From the NCBI RefSeq assembly GCF_011074885.1, contig NC_054690.1:3539001-3603000 (forward strand): DNA of 64,000 nt, written 5' to 3'. Source of the DNA: Brettanomyces bruxellensis. Taxonomy: Eukaryota; Ascomycota; Pichiomycetes; Pichiales; Pichiaceae. The translations under genes were made by a program, and so were the position numbers. Positions 54,961 to 63,126 of this stretch are shown piece after piece. Under the pieces are notes generated by a model. That model searched no databases. It saw only the letters and a list, made by a program, of their open reading frames with translations, and had not been told where the DNA came from. Positions within the stretch are counted from its first letter, which is position 1, and the number at the start of each line of letters is the position of its first letter.

Positions 54961-54988
54961 CCAAGAGTAACCTTCGGGTTCTCGTTGG
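54961..54988. repeat. Hairpin with UUCG-type tetraloop
   Basis: CCAA-GAG-AACC pairs with GGTT-CTC-TTGG in three stems with two single-base bulges, closed by C-TTCG-G. This is the exceptionally stable cUUCGg loop if transcribed from the plus strand. Eleven pairs are seen directly. Confidence 0.75.
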
Positions 54989-55008
54989 ATTACAAACGTG
55001 TTCGTAAG

Positions 55009-55031
55009 GACCCTATTTTGTAAAGGGGGTC
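55009..55031. repeat. Short GC-rich inverted repeat
   Basis: GACCC pairs with GGGTC around 13 bases, 20 bases after the tetraloop hairpin. Five pairs only. Confidence 0.4.
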
Positions 55032-55449
55032 ATTCTATGCAACAGAAGTCTTTTCTATATCCGAACTATATGACCAATCTCGTTCATAACCTTGGGCATC
55101 TGCGCGCTCGGTAGTGCTACGGCACAGAGATATGTGAGCAATTAAGCAGATACAAATGTCACACGGGATTTATATACTCTGACAATATATCCTTAGACAG
55201 ATTTGGTAATCATCTAAAGAATTCTTATACTTCAGGTTATTGAAAATAGTATTTTGTTACCTTCAGTCCGACCTTTTACAAAGTTTGTGAGGGATCGAAC
55301 AAGGGAAAGTCACGTGTTATCCAAATGGTTACGTAATATTATGAGCGAAGCAACATGAGCGAATTATTTATTAAAATTGGACGACGAGATGCAAATATTT
55401 TATTAAGCAGAAAAACGAGAAAATATTAAATGAGTATTTAGCCTTTTTG

Positions 55450-55600
55450 GAAAACTCAAGATGAAGATAAGAAAAGAACAAGCAACAGCTTAGATAAGAA
55501 GAAGATAGAAAAAGAATAAGAAGAACAGAGATAAGAATAAGAGAAAATATAACAAGAAGATAAAAATAAGAAAAACAAATAAAAAAACAAATCATTAAAA
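55450..55600. other. Purine-rich tract
   Basis: About 150 bases of nearly uninterrupted A and G with scattered T and few C, between the hairpin zone and the tRNA. The strand asymmetry is seen directly. Function unknown. Confidence 0.6.
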
Positions 55601-55879
55601 TAAATATAATAATACTTCAAATTATAAACATATACAAAGGGGTGCTTTTATCTATATCCTAGTGAATACAAACTAGTTGATTATTTCATTATACATTACT
55701 TCCGCACTTACTTAAATTACATCATAACATTCTAAAAACACTATTTTACAACATACAATACTTCATCTTTTAGTGGTTTGATTCAACACTTCAAAACAAA
55801 CACACAAATCACTTTGTACTTACATAATCTAAAATAATTTAGGTTCAAACCAAAGCAGACCCCTTACAAAGTTGTGGAT

Positions 55880-55951
55880 GGGGCTATGGCTCAATGGTAG
55901 AGCTTTCGACTCCAGATCGAAGGGTTGCAGGTTCGATTCCTGTTAGCCTCA
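55880..55951 (+). tRNA. tRNA-Trp (CCA anticodon), no intron
   Basis: 72 bases fold completely: acceptor stem GGGGCTA with TAGCCTC (one G-T wobble at the second pair), D stem GCTC/GAGC, anticodon stem TTCGA/TCGAA around CTCCAGA (anticodon CCA), T stem GCAGG/CCTGT (one wobble) and discriminator A. The D arm, anticodon arm and T arm nearly match S. cerevisiae tRNA-Trp. The B box GGTTCGATTCC is perfect (55930-55940). Eight T follow at 55960-55967 as the Pol III terminator. S. cerevisiae tRNA-Trp genes carry an intron after the anticodon, and this one does not. Confidence 0.97.
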
Positions 55952-55959
55952 ATTCCAAA

Positions 55960-55967
55960 TTTTTTTT
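55960..55967 (+). terminator. Pol III terminator of tRNA-Trp
   Basis: A run of eight T starting nine bases after the tRNA 3' end, the usual RNA polymerase III stop. Confidence 0.85.
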
Positions 55968-56074
55968 ACTTCTGTTTTCAGTTACACTGAAAGTGTGATG
56001 TTGAGAGCTTTCTATTTTTCAAATTTTATTATATCAAAGTACATTTATAACGTCTAACGAAACATAAAACTTAA

Positions 56075-57835
56075 TCATCCGCGTTTTTTAGTGAGAGGTA
56101 CAGCATGACCGGTGTTATTAATGTGCTCGAAGAGTTTGTTTCTACTACTGAATTTCAAATCACACACAGCACATTTCGCAACACTTGAGGACCCTTTTGG
56201 AACCGAGGTTGAAGCATTGTTGTTTTTACTTTCCGCTTTATTTCCCTTCTTTGCTTTTCTTCTTCCCCTCTTCTTCTTTTTACCAGTTCCCCAATCATCT
56301 TCACTGCTTTTCTTCGGTTCCAAAGATACCTCATTTAATATTTCTGTAAGTTCCTGCAGTTGCTTATCTTTATGTCTATTATTATGATGTTGGTACTCTG
56401 CAACTTTCGGTGCCTTGTTCGCATTACGTGCATTCACAAACAAGTCGTGTACTTCTTCTTGATCTTGCTTTGAAGTTTTATTTCTTGTTCTATTTTTGAT
56501 CTCACTTTCACTCTGACCTGAATAATTGTTCTCTGCGGAATGATTGTTTTGCAACTGGTTTAAATGATCCGCCTTAATTTTGTTGGAATTTTGAAAGTTG
56601 CCATTATTTTCATCAGTAGGTAGATCATCCGGATCCTCTACTGCATCTTGAAATTCTTGTACCACTTCTTCTTCCTTAACAAAATTATCTTCATCTATTC
56701 CTAATTCTACACCCTCTTTTCTCATCTGCCATTTCAGCTTTTTAAGCTTTTTCTTATGCTTTCTTGATCGCTCATGCTCAGCAAATTTTTGCACACTTTT
56801 GAAAGTCTTATTGCACACTATGCATTCAAATATGTCATTGCTCTTATCTTGATCACTATCTGAATCTTCTCCTTTTAATCGTTCCTCTTCCTTGTATATT
56901 TTATCAAGTTCTTGTTCAATCTGAGCCAGCTCATCAGCATCTATTTGCTGCCAATCCTGCTCCTCATACTCCTCTGTTTCATGGTTTCTTTGCCTTTTTC
57001 GATTTTGTGCCTGCTGCTTCAAAGCATCCTGCCTTTTCTTTATACGTAATTGTTCGTATTCTTTCTGAGCCTTCGCATTAACTCTTGGATCTTTTCTTTT
57101 AATAAAGGCGACCCATCGACGGATAGTTTCATTATATTCTTTCCTTGACTTTTGGCGTACCTTTTTGTTTTCCCTTTGCATACTCCGCATAGTTCTCCTA
57201 TCGGGGGCCGTTGAATATCTATATTCATCGGTCCAACTGAATGTTTTGACCGATTGGAAATTACTCCAAACTTTGTAAAATAGACGAACCTCTGTACCAT
57301 AATTAGCTTTTGAATTCCCAAAACGAGGAAACAAGAGGAGATCAGGATCACAGGCATTGCTATAGACACTATCATCCTTGTACTTACCAAAATTTGGCAA
57401 CATCTGCTTTTTTCCGGAGGTAACTTCCTCGCTAGCAATTTTAGTCGTTAAAACATTGACTACCTGATAAAAACCTTGTACGGAGTCATCTATCCTATTG
57501 TACAAATTATTGCTGAAGTACTTTTTTATATCTTCAACGGTGGTCCCATTATAGTAATATTCGGCATCATCTTTCTCATCGAACTCATTGTTATTGCTAT
57601 TAATATCATCATCTTCAGCTAATATTTGATATTTGTGGGAATCATACCATGATCGTTCTTGAGAATCCGTTAATGTCTCATATGCAGTTCTGACTTCATT
57701 AAAAAGAGTAGCGGCATCTGCACTGGGATTTTTATCTGGATGAAGTTTTAGCGCTTGCTTCCTAAATCCTCTTTTCAGCTCTGCAAGAGTAGCACACTCA
57801 GATACTCCAAGAAGTTCATAATAATCAGTTTTCAT
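56075..57835 (-). CDS. JJJ1: Jjj1, J-protein cochaperone in 60S recycling
   Basis: 586 residues (590 in S. cerevisiae). A J domain starts at the N terminus (DYYELLGVSECATLAELK) with HPD at residues 33-35. A charged middle follows (SRKEYNETIRRWVAFIKRKDPR near 230-250). Two C2H2 zinc fingers come next: CIVCNKTFKSVQKFAEH near 345 and CAVCDLKFSSRNKLFEH near the C terminus. Long acidic and Lys-rich stretches separate them. Jjj1 works with Rei1 and Ssa Hsp70 to strip Arx1 from pre-60S particles in the cytosol. The frame is intact. The CRE-like and RRPE-like sites upstream are shared with RET2. Confidence 0.95.
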   Translation of the reverse strand: MKTDYYELLGVSECATLAELKRGFRKQALKLHPDKNPSADAATLFNEVRTAYETLTDSQERSWYDSHKYQILAEDDDINSNNNEFDEKDDAEYYYNGTTVEDIKKYFSNNLYNRIDDSVQGFYQVVNVLTTKIASEEVTSGKKQMLPNFGKYKDDSVYSNACDPDLLLFPRFGNSKANYGTEVRLFYKVWSNFQSVKTFSWTDEYRYSTAPDRRTMRSMQRENKKVRQKSRKEYNETIRRWVAFIKRKDPRVNAKAQKEYEQLRIKKRQDALKQQAQNRKRQRNHETEEYEEQDWQQIDADELAQIEQELDKIYKEEERLKGEDSDSDQDKSNDIFECIVCNKTFKSVQKFAEHERSRKHKKKLKKLKWQMRKEGVELGIDEDNFVKEEEVVQEFQDAVEDPDDLPTDENNGNFQNSNKIKADHLNQLQNNHSAENNYSGQSESEIKNRTRNKTSKQDQEEVHDLFVNARNANKAPKVAEYQHHNNRHKDKQLQELTEILNEVSLEPKKSSEDDWGTGKKKKRGRRKAKKGNKAESKNNNASTSVPKGSSSVAKCAVCDLKFSSRNKLFEHINNTGHAVPLTKKRG

Positions 57836-58180
57836 ATTATTATCACGATTAAAGAGGGAAGTCCAATATTTCTTACAAGTACGTTAGAATACATGGTACC
57901 CCACTTGACGTCAGGCTCAGGATCTAGAATATGAAAAAATTTTACATCCGTACCTATAATTTTGTATTTGACAAGGTTGAGGAACTAACTAGCCGCGAAA
58001 AAAAAAAATAAACACTTGTTAAAATTAATGGAAATGTTGCTAGCTACGACGACGAGTAACGTATGGTCAAAAAAAAGAAATCAAAAGGATATCTCCTTCC
58101 TCATCTTATCAATAACTGACTACCCAATCAATCATATAAGAAGGTCAGATTAATTGGTGATATCAGATTTTTGCGACAGC
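57836..58180. promoter_or_regulatory. Divergent promoter of JJJ1 and RET2
   Basis: 345 bp. It contains the perfect palindrome TGACGTCA at 57906-57913 (within ACTTGACGTCAG, also found upstream of YAE1) and TGAAAAAATTTT at 57932-57943, close to the RRPE of ribosome-biogenesis genes. No gene lies in it. Confidence 0.4.
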
Positions 58181-59820
58181 ATGGTGGTTTTAGCAGGCTC
58201 TATTTGTACAAGGGGAGGAAAACCTCTTCTTTCAAGACAGTTCAGAGAGCTTTCGAAAGATCGCGTTACATCTTTATTGTCAAACTTTCCAACCCTTTTA
58301 TCGAAATCAACTAAAACGCAGTTCACGAGTGTCGAGGATGAATTCGTCAGATATGTTTACCAGCCTTTAGAGGAATTTTACGTAGTTTTGATTACCAACA
58401 AGCATTCAAATATTATTGAGACATAGATACTCTCCATTTATTTGCACAGACAATTACATCGATTGTGGGTACAATTGATGAGAGAGAGATTTTTGACAAT
58501 TGTTTTGAGATTATCAACGCGTTTGATGAGATTGTCAATTTAGGATACAAAGAAAATTTGACACTTTCTCAAATTGTGACATTCTTGGAGATGGAATCTC
58601 ACGAAGAAAAGATTCAGGAAATTATCGAGAGAAACAAAGAATTGGAGGCAGCCGAGGAAAGAAAGCGTAAAGCTACTGAGATATTTTTGTCCAAGACTGC
58701 TGCTGATATTCGTAACAAAGAGATGCTGAGAAAAGCAAATACTAGCTCTTTTGGAGATGGTCCAACATTACTTGGTCAACAGGACTATCAGCAAGCAAAC
58801 TATCCTCGTCAAGCAGCTTTGGTTCCTCAGCAGGAAGAGCCAAAGCCCTTAGGAGGAAGTCATTTCAGACAGGCAGTTCCGAGACGGGGTGGCTTACAAC
58901 TTGGTAAGAAAAAGAAGATTCCAAGCTCTGGATTTGGTTTAGGGGGTAGCGAGCCATTAATTTCAGGTGCATCATCCGGTAGACCATCAACTGAAGTGAG
59001 AGGTATATCTTCTTCGCCGGCCGTTGAACCGGAGCACAAAAAGAAGGCTGCAGTTCCAAATAAAGGAATTTTGGTCATTGCGAACGAGAAGGTTGGAGCA
59101 CAGATTACCAGAGATGGCACAATTTCGTCGGCTGACATTAAAGGTGATCTTCAGATTAGAATAAATGACAGCAAATATTCACATGCTAAGTTACAATTAT
59201 CTGTGAACGAGTTGGATGGTACAAAGACTCAATTTAAAACTCACCCTAACATTGATGGACCGGCATTTAGGGCATCTCATGAGATTAAAATGAAGAATTC
59301 AGGAAAAGCATTCCCAAGTAACGACCAGACATTAGGCGTTCTACGGTGGAAGAGTGTGCCTAATGCTAAGAATAGTGACGAGAATGTTCTGCTTCCTTTA
59401 ATGATTACCACCTGGGTCAACAATAACAACGATGGTACGATTACCCTCACATTTGAGTACGAGAAGAATAAATCAAGCATTCTTGAGCAGTTGGCGATAA
59501 TAATACCAACATCGAATGCGACAATTGATTCAAGTGACAATGATAATGTTACTTTAGATTACGCAGATGAGGGTCTTCATGTTAATCTTACAGGAATCGC
59601 AGAAAACCCAGAGGGTTCGTTTGCAATTACATGTAAGGATGTAGATGACGAAGAGGCATTATTCCCCATGGAGGTTAGCTTTGATATTACAAAGCAGCTT
59701 GACAATGGGGAAAGAGGGGGACTTGTCGGTGTCAACGAGGTTGAGAATACGGAAAGTGGAGAGTCTCTGCCTTTTGATAGTTACTACAAGTTGACAAGCG
59801 AAGGATTTTACATAATTTAA
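58181..59820 (+). CDS. RET2: Ret2, coatomer delta subunit; frame broken by one missing base
   Basis: Two frames together make the whole protein. The first, from ATG 58181 (MVVLAGSICTRGGKPLLSRQ), runs through the longin-like N-terminal domain to TAG at 58424-58426. The second continues the family sequence from 58420 (DIDTLHLFAQTIT) to 59820 and includes MESHEEKIQEIIERN, a low-complexity linker and the C-terminal mu-homology domain. A -1 shift after GAG at 58418-58420 joins them, giving 546 residues, the same as S. cerevisiae Ret2. Coatomer delta is an essential COPI subunit for Golgi-to-ER return. No slippery heptamer or splice sites are seen at the break, so a one-base deletion, either an assembly error or a real mutant allele, is most likely. 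Confidence 0.9.
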
Positions 59821-60878
59821 AGTTTTTAGATTTGATAAGTACGGTATATTAATTTTTTATATGTAGGAAGTAAATGATGAAAACGACCAATTTCCAGTTG
59901 ATAACTTATAGCTATAAAATCAATTTTTGAACATTCTAACATGAACGATACCTTTCAAAAAATCATCAGATTTTATGTTACGTTGAGTGCGCAAAAGGAA
60001 GGAATAGGAAACACGATGAATTTTTTTCCCCTTCGAGCCCGAAAACGGAGTGTCTGACTTTGACCGGCTCTATTAGTACTCTGGGACTTGTAATTACACA
60101 GTAACTTCGTATATTGTAAAAAATAAATACAGGCGACTCTGAACATCGGTCTGACAATCAATCAGATAGTAATTTATGAATTAAAATAACAAATATTGAA
60201 GTTGGATATCCGAAACGGGTGAAAAAAATGTCGGCAAATTTGCATGACTTATACAGGTTTGATCCTCGGGCGTCCGCTTTTTTCGTGAAAGTTAAGAATT
60301 GCTGTGTATAAAAGAGTGCTTTTTTCCCCGGGTAAAATAGGAGCGCGCTAAGAATCCCATTTAGTAGCGGCTAGGTTGATCGAATCAACTAATTATTATT
60401 GTAAATTTCGAAGCACAAATAACGCCGGGAAATTGAACAAAAGTCTTTGTTTATTTTGTCTGCAAGACCACTGGAACCCCATTTTACTTTTGAGTCATCG
60501 TGTGAAAATATTTGGTATTACTGAACTTCAAAGCTTGTCAGGGTGCTTTTAAAGATACAGAAAAAAATTTTAACGAGATCGGAACTTTACTTAAAGTAAC
60601 AGGTCCAACATATAGTGTTCACTGAAATATATCTATCTCACACTGTGAGAAATCTTTAAGCTGAACTCGAAAAGCAATTAATAAATCGATATAAATACCG
60701 TCTGTGCCCGTCTTGATTTACCCCACAAAACCGTGAAAAAGAGAGACTGCACGCGCTCACGGACACAAAAAAGGAAGAAAAAAATCCACCCGTCTTAATT
60801 TTAGACATTTCGATCGAGAATCATTTCAATTAATTTCCAAAGTTGAACAGAGAAAAATTTACACTGCTTTTCTTCACT
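59821..60878. other. Intergenic region between RET2 and FUM1
   Basis: 1.06 kb between tandem plus-strand genes. It contains a CCAAT at 59887-59891, just past RET2, and TATAAAAG at 60307-60314. The FUM1 frame extends upstream of its ATG to a TTG at 60843. No coding frame or RNA gene is supported. Confidence 0.55.
60307..60314 (+). promoter_or_regulatory. TATAAAAG element upstream of FUM1
   Basis: A good TATA match, but 565 bp upstream of the start codon, so it would need a long leader. Low confidence. Confidence 0.25.
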
Positions 60879-62342
60879 ATGTTTTCATCAGTTACCAGAA
60901 ATTACTGTCGTAAGATCATTACAAGATCATTTTCCATCACATCAATGGCCAAGAGAATAGAAACAGATGCATTCGGTGAAATCGAGGTTCCCAGCGAAAA
61001 ATACTGGGGAGCTCAAACCGAACGTTCACACCGTAACTTCAAAATTGGAGGTGAGAAAGCGCGGATGCCAGAGCCTGTGATCCAATCATTTGGAATTCAG
61101 AAGAAAGCTGCTGCTATTGTGAATACAGAATTAGGAATACTGGATCCAAAGCTTTCAGATGCAATTCAGCAGGCAGCAACCGAGGTGGCTGAAGGAAAGC
61201 TGGATGAGCATTTTCCACTTGTTGTTTTCCAGACTGGATCTGGAACTCAGACAAATATGAATGCCAATGAGGTGATCTCTAACAGGGCAATTGAGATTCT
61301 TGGAGGAAAGATGGGTACGAAGAAGCCCGTGCATCCAAATGACCACGTGAACATGTCTCAGTCTTCCAATGATACATTTCCAACTGTGATGCACATCGCT
61401 GCGCTGACGCAGATCGAGAGGAACCTCTTACCCGCAATGGAGAAGCTTAGGGATTCTTTAAACAAAAAATCTGACGAGTTTAAGGACATCATCAAAATCG
61501 GCAGAACACATCTCCAAGATGCAACTCCCTTGACTTTGGGACAGGAGTTTTCTGGATACGTTGCTCAGCTTGATAATGGAATCAGACGTGTGCGTACAGC
61601 CTCCGAGTCCCTTAGATTCTTGGCTCAAGGTGGAACTGCTGTGGGTACTGGATTGAATACAAAAAAGGGCTTTGCGGAGAAGATGGCTGAGCAGATCACA
61701 AAATTAACTGGCGTTCAGTTCTATACCGCACCAAACAAGTTTGAGGCTCTTGCTGCACATGATGCAATTGTAGAAGTATCTGGAGCTTTAAACACTGTCG
61801 CTGTTTCGTTGTTCAAGATCGCACAAGATATTAGATACCTTGGATCTGGTCCAAGATGCGGATACCATGAGATTTCCCTTCCAGAAAACGAACCTGGTTC
61901 GTCTATTATGCCGGGAAAAGTCAACCCAACTCAGAACGAGGCCATGACTATGGTTTGTGCCCAGGTGTTTGGCAATAATAGTACCATTACTTTTGCAGGG
62001 GCCTCTGGCCAGTTCGAATTGAACGTGTTTAAACCTGTTTTGATTGCCAATCTTCTTTCTTCCGTCAGATTGATCGGTGATACATGCGATTCCTTCAGAC
62101 TACATTGTGTTGATGGCATTAAGGCCAACAAGGACAGAATTAACTATCTAATGCAGCAATCATTGATGCTCGTTACTGCCTTGAGCCCTAAGATCGGCTA
62201 CGATAAGGCTTCCAAGATTGCGAAAAACGCCAATAAAAAGGGTCTTACCTTAAAACAATCCGCATTGGAGCTTGGCTTCCTAACAGAGGAACAGTTTGAT
62301 GCTACTGTCAAGCCAGAGAACATGCTAGGACCAAAGAATTGA
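60879..62342 (+). CDS. FUM1: Fumarase, mitochondrial and cytosolic
   Basis: 487 residues from the first ATG (488 in S. cerevisiae). The N terminus ([19 protein letters not shown]) is a presequence, and a second ATG at 60945 (MAKRIETD) begins the mature-like protein. Class II fumarase motifs are complete: [33 protein letters not shown], and the catalytic signature [13 protein letters not shown] at residues 340-352. It hydrates fumarate to malate in the TCA cycle, and a cytosolic form takes part in DNA-damage response in yeast. The codon for the conserved Leu in EGKLDEHF is CTG, which supports CTG as Leu in this genome. Confidence 0.98.
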   Translation: MFSSVTRNYCRKIITRSFSITSMAKRIETDAFGEIEVPSEKYWGAQTERSHRNFKIGGEKARMPEPVIQSFGIQKKAAAIVNTELGILDPKLSDAIQQAATEVAEGKLDEHFPLVVFQTGSGTQTNMNANEVISNRAIEILGGKMGTKKPVHPNDHVNMSQSSNDTFPTVMHIAALTQIERNLLPAMEKLRDSLNKKSDEFKDIIKIGRTHLQDATPLTLGQEFSGYVAQLDNGIRRVRTASESLRFLAQGGTAVGTGLNTKKGFAEKMAEQITKLTGVQFYTAPNKFEALAAHDAIVEVSGALNTVAVSLFKIAQDIRYLGSGPRCGYHEISLPENEPGSSIMPGKVNPTQNEAMTMVCAQVFGNNSTITFAGASGQFELNVFKPVLIANLLSSVRLIGDTCDSFRLHCVDGIKANKDRINYLMQQSLMLVTALSPKIGYDKASKIAKNANKKGLTLKQSALELGFLTEEQFDATVKPENMLGPKN

Positions 62343-63126
62343 TTGTATCTGCAATACTTCCGAAGACAACAGAAAAGAAAAGAAAAAATCATTTATTCCA
62401 TTCTACTTTCATTTCTCATGTAGGACATCTAATAACAGTAATTATTGCAGATGAAACTGTAGCTTCATATGTACCACCTACGGAACAATTCAGCGTGTTA
62501 TGTATGTACTTACAAATTATTTTTTAATGCTTTCTCTTTGAAATAATGGCCCCCTGAAAATAGATGCGACTAGATTTGGGGATCTGTGATGAGCCATTTG
62601 AGTCGTTTTGCCTTATGTAAGTTGCCGGGCGAAAACACCGAGTCATTTCATTTTTCGAATAATATTTTTTTTCAACTTCTTCGCGCAGGTGTTTGCCACA
62701 CTTTGCCGAGATCTAAGTAAGTGGATGAGCGAAGGGAAAAAGTGTACTTTTTTTTGGTTGGCGGGCCGGTAAGGAAACACCAGAAAAGAGGAGATAATAT
62801 TATTTCGTGAGGAAAGCGGATGGGGAAAAGTAAAGAAGTAACTCACTCTTCAATATCGTAATATACTTAGGTCACATTTTTTTTCTCCTTATCTTTACCT
62901 TCTGCTCTTATATCATACCTAAGAGGCTTATAGAGATAATTTATCTTTGCTTTCTAAGGAGAAGCTTTCTCATCTGAACTTTTTTTTGCACTTTACGGGC
63001 TTAAGTATCAGTCATCTGCTGAGCTATTCAGTTTGAACATAATTCATTGTTATACATTTTTTGGGTAAGAATAAACATCGGGTATACCCCAAAAAACATA
63101 GAGCATAAAGAAGGGTTGCAAATATT
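62343..63126. other. Intergenic region between FUM1 and PIM1
   Basis: 784 bp between tandem plus-strand genes. Several T runs occur, but no RNA gene or strong regulatory motif. PIM1 is heat-induced in S. cerevisiae, but I see no clear heat-shock element here. Confidence 0.55.

Larger units (their letters stand above)
52399..55879. other. 3.5-kb protein-free desert between converging genes
   Basis: GCN20 ends at 52398 and JJJ1 ends at 56075 on the opposite strand, so no protein-gene promoter is needed here. The DNA is AT-rich. I see no reading frame worth calling. Contents that I can support: a 19-bp perfect tandem duplication, GC-rich hairpins between 53.7 and 55.05 kb, an 81-bp tandem repeat, an orphan TACTAAC, a polypurine run, and the tRNA-Trp at its right end. 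TGTCGGAACC at 53910 resembles the start of a Ty1/copia-type LTR, but I cannot find its other end. It could be a tRNA-linked retrotransposon graveyard, a centromere, a replication origin or a non-coding RNA locus. Confidence 0.7.

Noticed and set aside
55085..55140. Stretch resembling part of a tRNA on the minus strand (GCGCGC and GTGCTACGGCAC)
   Set aside because: No full cloverleaf, no proper B box. Only a 4-bp hairpin is seen.
55285..55300. B-box-like GTTCGATCCC on the minus strand
   Set aside because: The flanking T stem does not pair and no A box lies at the right distance.
58405..58430. Programmed -1 frameshift in RET2
   Set aside because: There is no X XXY YYZ slippery site and no clear downstream structure. 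A lost base is simpler.
58370..58470. Intron to explain the RET2 break
   Set aside because: Family sequence is continuous across the break. No GT donor or branch point removes the stop while keeping it.
59873..60060. Possible C/D snoRNA (ATGATGA box C and a CTGA downstream)
   Set aside because: Boxes are about 170 bases apart, with no terminal stem.
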